64,000 nucleotides of DNA from Kurthia senegalensis (lineage in GTDB: Bacteria > Bacillota > Bacilli > Bacillales_A > Planococcaceae): the NCBI RefSeq assembly GCF_000285595.1, contig NZ_HE611067.1, forward strand, positions 78,181 through 142,180, written 5' to 3'. Position 1 is the stretch's first letter; each line of letters starts with the position of its first letter. Positions 35,477 through 44,748 of the stretch are shown piece by piece. Position numbers and translations under genes: made by a program. The notes below the pieces were generated by a model, which did not search any database, was not told the DNA's origin, and was given only the letters and a program-made list of their open reading frames with translations.

Positions 35477-38146
35477 CTATACCTTCTTCACTTCATATTT
35501 CGATTTTGAGAACTTCGGTTTTGAAATAACCATTTTTTCACGATTGCTCGTATTCACAATCATCAAACGATTATCTGTCGCTTGAGATTTTTTCGTAATC
35601 GCATTATAAAATTCTTCAAATTGAATAGCATGGCTTACTTCTAAATTGTTTAAGCGATGTCCTTGTCGTACAGAAGATAAAATTTCATATAGGCGATAGT
35701 CTAAATCGATAAAATACTCCTCAAAACCAATCTTCATCGTCGGAACGAATCTCGTCAGTACATCTCCATCCATTTGACCGTAGAAATCTTCATTAACTGA
35801 AGGTTCTAACGAAACAGGTATAGCGGTGCGGAATTCTCGATTTAAGTCATTATTTAAATAAATGAAATGATCTTCTGGCGAACCTCTCCATTTGAAAACA
35901 ATTTGTTCAAGCTGCTCAAATAATTCGCCCATCGTTTCTTCATCACCAACTAAGTAGCTATATAAATAGTTCACATACTGGTCAAAAAGAGATGATACTT
36001 GACTGTCCATAAGCTTTTGTAGACGAATACCAAAGCGTGCTAATTCAACAAGTTTATTTTCTAAGATGGCTTTCTTAATCGGTTTTTCAAATGGTTCAAT
36101 AACGCTTCCAAATTTTTCTTGGAAATAGCTATACACGTCCATGCTCAATAAAACATTCGTAATGAATTCATCTTTCGCTGCCGATTTTTCTTTTAATGGA
36201 TCATTGTTGCTCATCGTCGCAAGTGTCGTCGAACGCTTCGGATGCGCAAACATTAAATTAGGCAACGTATTCGTTAAATCAATTGCCGTACGCTGTTCAT
36301 CTTGTTCTTGCTCCACTGGAACGAGTAAACTAAAAATGAATTCATTGTACGTACGCGTCGAAATAAACAGTTTATCTTTAAAAATACCGTAAACTAAATA
36401 CTGTACAATTTGTCGCTGAACGCGTTCATTTTGTAAAAGTTCATAATTTAAATGCGCTGCTGTCACGATGCCATTTTCCATATCTTCTTTCCACGTTTGA
36501 TAAAACATATTTTCTGCTGTCGGCGCAACAATTTTCGTTAATATTTTCTGGAATAAGTTTGACTCTACACGTTCTTTCGTTAATTCATAATTTTTCTCTT
36601 GTGAAAAATCAAGCACATGACAACATGGCATCGTATCACTTGAACTACTCGTTGAGGCTTGATCAAAAATATTAATTTCTTCGATAAAATGACAGAAAGT
36701 CGCAAATTGCTGCTTCTCTTTTTCATACGTATAGAAATTGTGTAATACCCCTAAATTAATCGCAATAAGTAGATGTTTATCTGCTTTTTGTCCATCATTA
36801 AATCCTTGTAGTAACTGCTCAAGTGTTTCAAGATTCGATTTCGTACGGCTTTTTGAAACCGTTGCATCGTTATGAATGATAAAATCTTCAACAAGTTCTG
36901 GATAATTTTCATTTATATATGCTAATAAATGACTTTTCCCATCTCCAGCTGAACCACAAAGTAAAATTAATTGTGGCTCTTGTTGTTCTTTTACGCGTTC
37001 TAGTGTTTCAATTAATTTCTCTTCAATCGGACGTTTCACGTGCATATAATTTTGAAGATGCCCAAAATGATTAGCATGAACGACCGCATCCGGCGCCGAA
37101 GTTAATAATACTTTTGCTTGTTGCAAAAACTTGCTGAACCGTTTTCGTTTTTCAACAACAGGCACTTCCAACGCAATAGGGCCCACTTGTTGTTCGCTAA
37201 TCGCTTCCTCTTCATGAACAATTGAAGGTTCTTCATCTACACTTTCTTCTGTAGCGACTACTTGATCATCTTGAATAGATAATGCGTCTGCATACAAACT
37301 TTTAAATAAATAAACAAAATTATTAAATGTCGCTTGAACGAGTTGCTTCGGTAAATTTTTATTCGTCACTTGCATTTCTAACGTATTAATTACTTGATGA
37401 ACGATTGCCTTCTCTTTCGCCTCAAGTCCAAATGATTCTAATTCATCCCAAACTTCTTTTAATGCCTTCGATTGGAAGCTTGCAAATGTTAGCGGTTTTC
37501 GTTGTTGCTTCGCTGCTAAATAATGCATTTTTGTATAAGCTAATGGACGAAGCAATTTACTTATCGAATTAAACAATGCCGACGTATTATACGACATTTT
37601 ACTTTTAACATTTTCTAAATCTAAATCCGCTTCTAGTTCATGATGAATTAAAAATTCACACCAAAATTTATTTAATTGTCTTTCTGGTATTTTTTGAATT
37701 TCAACAACTTGAAAAGCAGGCGTCTTTATAAACTCATACTCGTAATCTTTCGTTGAATCTTGTTTCAACATAGATTCCATCAGTTGCTCAGATTCTTTAA
37801 TAACGACAAGCATAAAAGAGGACTGTAGCGTTTCATAGTAATGGTCATAGGCTTCTACTAATCGATGAGACGCTTCTTTTATTTCTGTAGATAGAACGAA
37901 TTTTTTTGATACAATTCGCCATTTATCTATAACTTCTAACGCATTAAAATCTTTTTTCGACCAATGTGCAACATCTGCTAATCCGCTATAGGTCTCCCAA
38001 TACATTTGTGCTAATTGATTTAATACATCTTCTACTAGCGGTAGTGCACCTTCTACGTCATGCTTCGTTTTTTCTGTTATAAAATCATAATTATATGTAA
38101 ATGTTGCTAATTGATTCTGTTGTACGAATCGATTCCAAATTTCCAT
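35477..38146 (-). CDS. dptF: DptF ATPase with long N-terminal extension
   Basis: 889 residues from ATG 38144-38146 (MEIWNRFVQQ), with AAAAGGAG seven bases upstream; an ATG seven codons earlier overlaps the ribosome site. From about residue 338 the protein is DptF-like: Walker A LLCGSAGDGKSHLLAY (398-405), LLIAINLGVLHNFY and a long helical C-terminus. DptF is usually about 500-570 residues; here residues 1-340 are additional, helical, and joined by an acidic linker (292-320). It should be the ATPase that starts assembly of the restriction complex. First gene of dptFGH. Confidence 0.8.
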   Translation of the reverse strand: MEIWNRFVQQNQLATFTYNYDFITEKTKHDVEGALPLVEDVLNQLAQMYWETYSGLADVAHWSKKDFNALEVIDKWRIVSKKFVLSTEIKEASHRLVEAYDHYYETLQSSFMLVVIKESEQLMESMLKQDSTKDYEYEFIKTPAFQVVEIQKIPERQLNKFWCEFLIHHELEADLDLENVKSKMSYNTSALFNSISKLLRPLAYTKMHYLAAKQQRKPLTFASFQSKALKEVWDELESFGLEAKEKAIVHQVINTLEMQVTNKNLPKQLVQATFNNFVYLFKSLYADALSIQDDQVVATEESVDEEPSIVHEEEAISEQQVGPIALEVPVVEKRKRFSKFLQQAKVLLTSAPDAVVHANHFGHLQNYMHVKRPIEEKLIETLERVKEQQEPQLILLCGSAGDGKSHLLAYINENYPELVEDFIIHNDATVSKSRTKSNLETLEQLLQGFNDGQKADKHLLIAINLGVLHNFYTYEKEKQQFATFCHFIEEINIFDQASTSSSSDTMPCCHVLDFSQEKNYELTKERVESNLFQKILTKIVAPTAENMFYQTWKEDMENGIVTAAHLNYELLQNERVQRQIVQYLVYGIFKDKLFISTRTYNEFIFSLLVPVEQEQDEQRTAIDLTNTLPNLMFAHPKRSTTLATMSNNDPLKEKSAAKDEFITNVLLSMDVYSYFQEKFGSVIEPFEKPIKKAILENKLVELARFGIRLQKLMDSQVSSLFDQYVNYLYSYLVGDEETMGELFEQLEQIVFKWRGSPEDHFIYLNNDLNREFRTAIPVSLEPSVNEDFYGQMDGDVLTRFVPTMKIGFEEYFIDLDYRLYEILSSVRQGHRLNNLEVSHAIQFEEFYNAITKKSQATDNRLMIVNTSNREKMVISKPKFSKSKYEVKKV

Positions 38147-38251
38147 GATGAAACTCCTTTTAATCAACCATTTTATTTTCTATAGCTATATTACGCTTAC
38201 AAATTTTATTTTCTGCTGTTTATCAATAATTCAATTTACTCACACAAATAA

Positions 38252-38274
38252 TACATAAACTGCTTGTTTACGTA
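38252..38274. promoter_or_regulatory. palindromic operator candidate upstream of dptF
   Basis: TACATAAAC-TGCTT-GTTTACGTA is a near-perfect inverted repeat (one mismatch, 5-base centre) about 110 bases before dptF. The rest of 38147-38440 is AT-rich without a convincing promoter. It could bind a repressor such as a DndB-type regulator, but no regulator gene is present in the window. Confidence 0.35.
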
Positions 38275-38440
38275 TATTTTTACATAAAAACAGCTTTTTG
38301 CAGTTCTATTATACCATCATTTTTTAAAAAAATTCCTTTGAATCCCCTATTAATAGTAATTTTTCCCGTTTAATGAAAAAATTTTTTCATTCCAAAAACT
38401 GATTCCCTACAAACAATAGCATTTCCAAACATTTTAAAAT

Positions 38441-38473
38441 AAAAAAAGAGACACGCTCCTTCACGTATCTCTC
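38441..38473 (-). terminator. terminator of the DUF2247-like gene
   Basis: Minus-strand stem around GAGATACGTG / CGTGTCTC followed by seven Ts. It separates this gene from the dpt operon. Confidence 0.65.
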
Positions 38474-38529
38474 ATCACTTTTATAATATCATAAAATTAT
38501 AAAATACCTTTATATCAATAAAAAACGAG

Positions 38530-39132
38530 CTAATACGTCGCAATAAATTGTTCATATTCTTGCAAATAGTCTTGCCATAATTTCATAAAATATGTTTTAT
38601 TTCGTTCATTTACTTCGTATGTAACGACCATTCTACGCAAACTTTCAGCTATTTCTGATGGTACTCTGAAATCCCAAATCAGATCATAAATCTTGCCACT
38701 ATAATTAATTGGATCAAGTAAACCTTCTCTATCCTTGCTGTCATTATACGCATCGGGGTGTTCAAACAACCAACGTAGCGCGGCGTATAAATAAATGTTT
38801 TTGCATCGTAAAATGAAGGCTGGTTGCGTTAAACAGTCACTTTGTACAATGTGTTGCTCTTTTAATTGTGGCAGCAACGCTTCAACTTGTCTTTCTTCTC
38901 CTTTGAAAAGAGACGCTAGTAAAAATAATACGTCCGCTGCATGTTCATCATTTGAAACTGCCTGTTCGGCTCGTTTAATGAGTGTTCGGGGCGAAATATA
39001 ACGACTTTCATATCCCCAATACAATTCCGTCCAACTGAGTTGGGTGATCCCTTCTAGAAACTCAATTGGGATGTCCATTCTTAATACATTGATAGGTTTT
39101 GTTTGTATGAATTCTTCATCATTTGTCCACAT
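38530..39132 (-). CDS. DUF2247-like protein
   Basis: 200 residues, mostly helical, with IPIEFLEGITQLSWTELYWG near the start and AADVLFLLASLFKGEE in the middle, the pattern of DUF2247-type proteins. Such proteins occur next to toxin and defence loci and are suspected immunity factors; no biochemical role is established. AGAGGAATGTAA precedes ATG 39132. It is upstream of, but has its own terminator before, dptFGH, so it is a separate transcript. Confidence 0.6.
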   Translation of the reverse strand: MWTNDEEFIQTKPINVLRMDIPIEFLEGITQLSWTELYWGYESRYISPRTLIKRAEQAVSNDEHAADVLFLLASLFKGEERQVEALLPQLKEQHIVQSDCLTQPAFILRCKNIYLYAALRWLFEHPDAYNDSKDREGLLDPINYSGKIYDLIWDFRVPSEIAESLRRMVVTYEVNERNKTYFMKLWQDYLQEYEQFIATY

Positions 39133-39240
39133 TTACATTCCTCTTTTTCTATCGATTTGATATGAGTTTCTTCTATTTAAATGGCATTTATCTGGCATGT
39201 TAAAAATCGATTGCTTTTCCTCTTTTAGTTTACACGAACC

Positions 39241-39273
39241 TTAAACTTTTCTTAAACTTTTCTTAAACTTTTC
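39241..39273. promoter_or_regulatory. three tandem 11-bp repeats, response-regulator-like site
   Basis: TTAAACTTTTC occurs three times in a row with no gap. Direct repeats with an 11-bp period (one helical turn) are the usual binding pattern of OmpR/PhoB-family regulators such as PhoP (TTAACA-like). It lies 109 bases upstream of the DUF2247-like start and 522 bases upstream of dltX. The remaining 39274-39780 is very AT-rich and holds no gene. Confidence 0.45.
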
Positions 39274-39794
39274 TTTCTTTTTTATAAACAATGCGTATAA
39301 AAGCAACCTCACCTCTTTTTCTGCGTTAAAATGAGTATAGCTTAGTTCTTACATGCTCTCGTAAAAATAAATGTTTAAGAACTCTTTCATATCGAAAAAT
39401 GTTTCATTTATTAGATAAACGTTTTCAAAATGTTGATGAAGGGAAATAATAGTCGATATTTTTCTTGTAACTACTATATTAAACAAATTATATACATCGC
39501 CTCATTTGAAAACAACCGTAGAGATATTTTTTAAACATCGGATTTTTTACTATTTTTAAATTAGGTCCAAAAAATCATTTAATTCATTTTTTACCTAATA
39601 TAATTACAATTAAATCCATTTTTAATTGCTTTTTTATCGTTTTTACAAGTTTTTTTAGAAAAATATGTGAAAATTAGTATAGTTTTTATTATTACAATAC
39701 TTTTACTTTATGTGTGGATTTTTACTATTATTACTTTTATGTTACGATAGTGAAAGTTTCAAGCAATATTTGGAAATATAAAGGAGAATCGAAC

Positions 39795-39932
39795 GTGGAC
39801 AGCAAAAAATTTCCCTCTTGGATTGTATTTGCAAGTAATACGTTATTGTACACAGTCATTTTAATCGTACTGCTGTATTTATATCATTACAAAGACATTC
39901 AAGGAGGCTCGTTTATTTACAATGAATTCTAA
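39795..39932 (+). CDS. dltX: DltX, teichoic acid D-alanylation small protein
   Basis: A 45-residue membrane miniprotein starting at GTG 39795, with AAGGAGAA upstream. It has a single helix (TLLYTVILIVLLYLYHY) and ends in the family's conserved tail GGSFIYNEF. DltX works with DltB, DltC and DltD in moving D-alanine across the membrane; its C-terminal tail has been proposed to accept the D-alanyl group. It overlaps dltA by 11 bases. Confidence 0.9.
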   Translation: MDSKKFPSWIVFASNTLLYTVILIVLLYLYHYKDIQGGSFIYNEF

Positions 39933-41418
39933 CGTGGACAACAAACTAACACTCAGCGACATTACAAAATGGACAAAACAGTTTCCTGAGCGCCTAGTGT
40001 ACCAAACGAAAGAGCGAAATTACACGTATGGTGAATTAGGCGAACAATCAAATAAGATCGCTAGTTATTTACAACAAACTATTTCTACACCGAAACCAAT
40101 CGTCGTTTTTGGTGACTTACAATTTGAAATGGTTGCCGCATTTGTCGGTATATCGAAAGCCGGACTTCCGTATATTCCGATTTCTTCTGATACGCCACAA
40201 GATCGCCTGCAACTTATTTTACAAACAGCCGAACCTGCGCTCATCATTCGTGTAGATGAACAAAAAGAAATAAATAGTACGATTCCACAAATGACGTATA
40301 CACAATTACTTCAGTTTGATGGTACAGTTGAGACCGAATTTACAGGTGTACAACGAGATGATACGTACTACATTATTTTTACTTCTGGCACGACAGGTGT
40401 ACCGAAAGGTGTGCAAATTAGTCATGCGAACTTAAGTAGTTTCGTCAACTGGATGTTGACAGACTTTGATTTAAAAGAAGGCGCAAACTATTTAGCACAA
40501 GCTGCCTATTCGTTCGATTTATCTGTAATGGGTCTATACCCTGCACTCGCTTCTGGAAGTATTCTTTCACCGCTAAAAAAAGAAGAAACAGCCAACTTCA
40601 AGCAATTGTTCGCAAGACTTCCTGAGCTATCGATTGAAAATTGGATTTCAACACCTTCTTTCATCGATATTTGTTTAATGGAAACGACATTTGATGCCGA
40701 ACATTATCCGACGATTAGCCATTTCCTATTTTGTGGTGAAGAGTTAACACATGCGACGGCAACGCTGCTACACGAGCGCTTCCCACAAGCTAAAATTTTT
40801 AATACGTACGGCCCTACAGAAGCAACCGTTGCGATTTCAGGGGTTGAGATTACACAAGACGTACTCGATACGTATAAGCGTTTACCAATTGGTTACGTCA
40901 AATCAGACTCTCGTATCATCATCGATGAAGAAACGAGAGAAATCAATATCGTAGGTCCTACTATTTCAAAAGGGTATTTAAACAACCCTACAAAAACAAA
41001 AGAAGCTTTCTTTGAATTTGAAGGACAACCTGCTTATCATACAGGTGATGCGGGTTCTCTTGACGAAAAGGGGTTACTGTTTTACGAAGGTCGTATTGAC
41101 TTCCAAGTGAAGTTACACGGTTACCGTATTGAATTAGAAGAGGTCGAACATCATTTAGCACAATGTGCGTACGTTAAACATGCGATTGTCATTCCGAAAT
41201 GGCAAGATCATAAAGTACAGCAGCTCATTGCCGTTGTGATCCCAGAAAACTCACCTTTTGAAAAGCCTTTCCAATTAACGAAAGCGATTCGTGAAGAAGT
41301 AGCCCAAACATTAATGGATTATATGATTCCGAAACGTTTCATATACAAAGAAACGTTCCCTATGACACAAAATGGCAAAGTGGACCGTAAAGCATTACAT
41401 GCTGAGGTGAATCAATGA
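39922..41418 (+). CDS. dltA: DltA, D-alanine--DltC ligase
   Basis: 498 residues of the ANL (AMP-forming) superfamily. Visible motifs: the P-loop FTSGTTGVPKGVQ at about 153, FNTYGPTEATVA at about 293, YHTGDAG at about 372, GRIDFQVKLHGYRIE at about 391 and the catalytic C-terminal lysine in NGKVDRKAL. It adenylates D-alanine and loads it onto the phosphopantetheine arm of DltC in the cytoplasm. It starts inside the end of dltX, and its stop overlaps the dltB start. Confidence 0.95.
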   Translation: MNSNVDNKLTLSDITKWTKQFPERLVYQTKERNYTYGELGEQSNKIASYLQQTISTPKPIVVFGDLQFEMVAAFVGISKAGLPYIPISSDTPQDRLQLILQTAEPALIIRVDEQKEINSTIPQMTYTQLLQFDGTVETEFTGVQRDDTYYIIFTSGTTGVPKGVQISHANLSSFVNWMLTDFDLKEGANYLAQAAYSFDLSVMGLYPALASGSILSPLKKEETANFKQLFARLPELSIENWISTPSFIDICLMETTFDAEHYPTISHFLFCGEELTHATATLLHERFPQAKIFNTYGPTEATVAISGVEITQDVLDTYKRLPIGYVKSDSRIIIDEETREINIVGPTISKGYLNNPTKTKEAFFEFEGQPAYHTGDAGSLDEKGLLFYEGRIDFQVKLHGYRIELEEVEHHLAQCAYVKHAIVIPKWQDHKVQQLIAVVIPENSPFEKPFQLTKAIREEVAQTLMDYMIPKRFIYKETFPMTQNGKVDRKALHAEVNQ

Positions 41419-42620
41419 TTGATCAAATTCCCTCACTCATTCCATATGCAAACCCGATTTACTTTGCTTATGTGCTCATCGCACTCATTCCATTAATCGC
41501 TTATATGCTTTGGAAAGAAAAACGATTACCTTGGTATCAAAGTATCGTTACGCTTGTCTTTCTTTATATAAGCTTTGGTGGTAGCAGTTGGAAACAAGGT
41601 GTCGCACTCATTCTTTATGTCGTATGGCAAACCGTATTAGTCGCACTTTATCAAAAGTATCGCCAAAAGCATAATCAAAGTGGCGTCTTTTATGCGAGTA
41701 TCATTTTAGCTATATTACCGCTATTTTTAACGAAATTATTCCCGGTATTCGATTTCCACATTTCATTCATCGGGTTTTTAGGTATTTCCTATTTAACATT
41801 TAAAAGTGTACAAGTAATTATTGAATTCCGTGATGGTGTATTAAAAACATATAAAATATGGGATTACATTCGTTTCTTACTATTCTTCCCAACGATTTCA
41901 TCCGGTCCAATCGATCGCTTCCGCCGCTTCCAAAAAGAGTTGCATAACGCACCTTTACGTAGCGACTACGCTGATTTATTAAAATTAGGTGTACATCGTA
42001 TTTTTATCGGTTTTTTATATAAATTCATTATTGGCTACTATTTAGGTACACTCGCTCTTCCTCACTTAGAGAAAGCAGCACTAGATGGCGGTCTGCTATC
42101 ATGGCAAATGCTTTTATACATGTATGGATACAGCTTATTCCTATTCTTTGACTTCGCCGGATATAGCCTTTTTGCAGTCGGTGTTAGTAATTTAATGGGG
42201 TATAAAACACCAATGAACTTTAATAAGCCATTCGCTTCTTGGAACATTAAAGAGTTCTGGAATCGTTGGCATATCTCGCTCTCTACATGGTTCAGAGACT
42301 ATGTATACATGCGTTTAATGTTCTTACTCGTGAAGAAAAAATTATTCAAGAGCCGCGTCGTTGCTTCTAACATCGGCTACTTTGGACTATTTTTACTTAT
42401 GGGCTTCTGGCACGGGTTCACGTGGTTCTACATCTTATACGGTGTATTCCATGCAACAGCTATTTGTGTGAATGACTGGTGGCTTCGCCTCAAGAAAAAA
42501 CACAAAAACTGGCCGTCTAATAAGTGGACACATGCACTAGCAGTCGTCGTAACATTCCACGTCGTTTGTGCAAGCTTCCTTATTTTCTCAGGTATTTTAG
42601 ACAAATTATTTTTTAATTAA
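41415..42620 (+). CDS. dltB: DltB, MBOAT-family D-alanyl transfer protein
   Basis: 401 residues with about 10-12 membrane segments. The MBOAT catalytic region is clear: WNRWHISLSTWFRDYVYMRL and the histidine motif GFWHGFTWFYILYG near residue 330. FFPTISSGPIDRFRRF is also typical. It receives D-alanine from DltC and passes it through the membrane towards teichoic acid. It starts with an ATGA overlap on dltA. Confidence 0.95.
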   Translation: MIDQIPSLIPYANPIYFAYVLIALIPLIAYMLWKEKRLPWYQSIVTLVFLYISFGGSSWKQGVALILYVVWQTVLVALYQKYRQKHNQSGVFYASIILAILPLFLTKLFPVFDFHISFIGFLGISYLTFKSVQVIIEFRDGVLKTYKIWDYIRFLLFFPTISSGPIDRFRRFQKELHNAPLRSDYADLLKLGVHRIFIGFLYKFIIGYYLGTLALPHLEKAALDGGLLSWQMLLYMYGYSLFLFFDFAGYSLFAVGVSNLMGYKTPMNFNKPFASWNIKEFWNRWHISLSTWFRDYVYMRLMFLLVKKKLFKSRVVASNIGYFGLFLLMGFWHGFTWFYILYGVFHATAICVNDWWLRLKKKHKNWPSNKWTHALAVVVTFHVVCASFLIFSGILDKLFFN

Positions 42621-42637
42621 AGGAGATTGAATTTACA

Positions 42638-42865
42638 ATGGAAGAAACATTATTATCAATTATTGAAGAAGTAACAGGTGCGGACGTTCGTGACGACCTT
42701 GATTTAGATTTATATGAAGAAGGTATTTTAGATTCATTCGGTACTGTACAAATTTTAGTAGAAATCGATTCTCAACTTGGCATCCAAGTACCCGTTTCAG
42801 ACTTTGAACGTGAAGAATGGCGTACCCCAAATAAAATCATCGCAACTGTTAAGAGCCTAGCTTAA
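42638..42865 (+). CDS. dltC: DltC, D-alanyl carrier protein
   Basis: 75 residues, a small acidic carrier protein. The phosphopantetheine attachment serine is Ser33 in EEGILDSFGTVQ. DltA loads D-alanine onto this arm, and DltB takes it up. AAAGGAGA precedes ATG 42638 by a good distance. It sits in standard dltABCD order. Confidence 0.95.
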   Translation: MEETLLSIIEEVTGADVRDDLDLDLYEEGILDSFGTVQILVEIDSQLGIQVPVSDFEREEWRTPNKIIATVKSLA

Positions 42866-42866
42866 C

Positions 42867-44111
42867 ATGAAGAAAAAGCTGTTCTTTGCCTTTGGACCTG
42901 TATTAATCGCCTTTATAATCGTTGCTTGTATTTTTCTTACGCCAACTAAAACGACGATAAAAAATGACCATCTTATTGAAGTGGCAAGTAGTTCACTATC
43001 TAGCTCGGTCGTTCAAGGGACTACTTTTACAAACTCAGCACTTGCGTCTAATCAGTATTTACCAATGTTTGGTTCATCTGAATTAAAACGATTCAGTGCG
43101 TTTCATCCATCGGTACTCGCTTACAAATATAATCGCCCGTACACACCTTTTTTAATCGGTGATGCCGGCACGCAATCGTTAACACATTTCTCGATTATGA
43201 ATAGTAATGAGAAACAGTTAGCACATAAAAAAATGGTCTTCATTATTTCTCCTCAATGGTTCGTACCTAAAGGGATTAAAGACGATTACTTTGAAGCCCA
43301 TTTTTCAAAATTACAATTGTACAACTGGTTAACGACAACGCAGCACGTAACAACGTACGATCAATACTATGCGAATCGTTTGTTACAGTTTAAAAATATT
43401 GAAAACTCAGCGAAGTTAACAACGTTGCTTGAACAAGTGGCAGATGGGCAAGCATTATCTAAAAAACAAAAGAATAGCTTGAAACTTGAGCGTCAATTGT
43501 TAGATAAAGAAGATATGCTTTTCGGTTCTGTGTCGACGTTATTTGATAGTAATCTCGATAAAATTCATTCGTATGAACACGATTTACCTGCTAAAGCAGA
43601 CAGTAATGAATGGGTTAAAATTGCCGATAAGATCGGTGCAAAAAATACATCTAACAACGAATTAGGCATCATCAATTCATTTTATAACAAAAACTTACGT
43701 GGACATCTGAAAAACTTAAAAGGAAAACAAGCAGATTGGGACTATACGAAAGGTCCAGAATTTGCAGATTTCCAACTCGTCTTACAACAAATGGCGAAAC
43801 AAGACTCAGATGTGTTATTCATCATTCCACCAATCAATGAGAAGTGGACGAATTATACGGGGTTATCACAAGAAATGATTCAAAACTTTGCGAAAAAAAT
43901 CACGTTGCAATTGAATAGCCAAGGCTTTGAAAATGTCGCAGATTATACGACAAATGCAGCGGAACCTTATTTCATGCAAGATACGATTCATTTAGGTTGG
44001 AAAGGTTGGATTAACGTCGACCATTCTTTACAACATTTCTTAAAAAATGATACGAAGCCGACTTATCATTTAGACGACTATTATTTAACAGAAGAATGGC
44101 AACAATCGTAA
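42867..44111 (+). CDS. dltD: DltD, D-alanyl transferase on the outer face
   Basis: 414 residues: one N-terminal membrane anchor (residues 5-25) and an extracytoplasmic SGNH-hydrolase domain. The nucleophile motif is MFGSSELKR near residue 68, and the Asp/His pair is DTIHLGWKGW near residue 373. It completes transfer of D-alanine to lipoteichoic acid. The ATG follows the dltC stop by one base. It ends the operon at the terminator at 44126-44168. Confidence 0.92.
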   Translation: MKKKLFFAFGPVLIAFIIVACIFLTPTKTTIKNDHLIEVASSSLSSSVVQGTTFTNSALASNQYLPMFGSSELKRFSAFHPSVLAYKYNRPYTPFLIGDAGTQSLTHFSIMNSNEKQLAHKKMVFIISPQWFVPKGIKDDYFEAHFSKLQLYNWLTTTQHVTTYDQYYANRLLQFKNIENSAKLTTLLEQVADGQALSKKQKNSLKLERQLLDKEDMLFGSVSTLFDSNLDKIHSYEHDLPAKADSNEWVKIADKIGAKNTSNNELGIINSFYNKNLRGHLKNLKGKQADWDYTKGPEFADFQLVLQQMAKQDSDVLFIIPPINEKWTNYTGLSQEMIQNFAKKITLQLNSQGFENVADYTTNAAEPYFMQDTIHLGWKGWINVDHSLQHFLKNDTKPTYHLDDYYLTEEWQQS

Positions 44112-44125
44112 TAACGCTAAACACA

Positions 44126-44168
44126 AAAAGAACGTATTCGTTTCGTTGAGACGGATGCGTTCTTTTTA
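44126..44168 (+). terminator. terminator of the dlt operon
   Basis: Stem AAAAAGAACG(T)ATTCGT against ACGGATGCGTTCTTTTT with a 9-base loop and T run; likely also used by the convergent gene. Confidence 0.8.
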
Positions 44169-44171
44169 TAA

Positions 44172-44738
44172 TTACCGAATAAATATAAAAATCAAGGCGG
44201 TCATCGTGACAGAAAGTAACGCAATAATGCATGCCTCTATGACGTAATGCCTTGAAATACTCCAAAGCAGTAATAGCTTATTTTTAAATTGATTTTGATT
44301 CAACTTATATTGCAAGGAACGTGTCGGTAAATAAAGGCGTTTGCGCGTTTTTTCAAATTGATAGTCTACGTTCCAACTATATTGATACAACCACTCTCCC
44401 ATTAATTCATGGCTCTCACCTGTTGAAATTCCCTTCAATAACTTCGCATTATAATCGACAATACTCGAATGTACATATTTGTAATGTGCTTGAATAATGC
44501 CGTCAATTTGTTTTAAGGTCGATTCCAGTTGTACCGGATCCACTTGCTCATACTTCTTATATAAAAAAGGCTCTAATAAGCGAAAGACAGGCAAATAGAC
44601 GACATTCAATTGTTCTTCTGTCACTTTCATTTTATATTGCACGTTAAAGGCCCCTGCAATCGATTTCCAACCGATATAAATCGACAAAAAAATGCCTAAC
44701 CAGCTTAAAAATGTCCCAATTTCTAATTGTAACAACAT
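44172..44738 (-). CDS. hypothetical two-helix membrane protein
   Basis: 188 residues from ATG 44736-44738 with GAGGTG just upstream. There is a hydrophobic N-terminal segment (FLSWLGIFLSIYIGW), a charged helical middle, and a C-terminal membrane helix (YVIEACIIALLSVTMTALIFIF). No family recognised. It starts 10 bases after the stop of the choloylglycine-hydrolase-family gene on the same strand, so they form an operon; a role in the same pathway is only inference. Confidence 0.6.
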   Translation of the reverse strand: MLLQLEIGTFLSWLGIFLSIYIGWKSIAGAFNVQYKMKVTEEQLNVVYLPVFRLLEPFLYKKYEQVDPVQLESTLKQIDGIIQAHYKYVHSSIVDYNAKLLKGISTGESHELMGEWLYQYSWNVDYQFEKTRKRLYLPTRSLQYKLNQNQFKNKLLLLWSISRHYVIEACIIALLSVTMTALIFIFIR

Positions 44739-44748
44739 ACACACCTCG

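Noticed and set aside
39274..39794. consensus promoter for dltX
   Set aside because: Several TATA-like boxes exist in this AT-rich stretch, but none has a convincing -35 partner, so no promoter is called.
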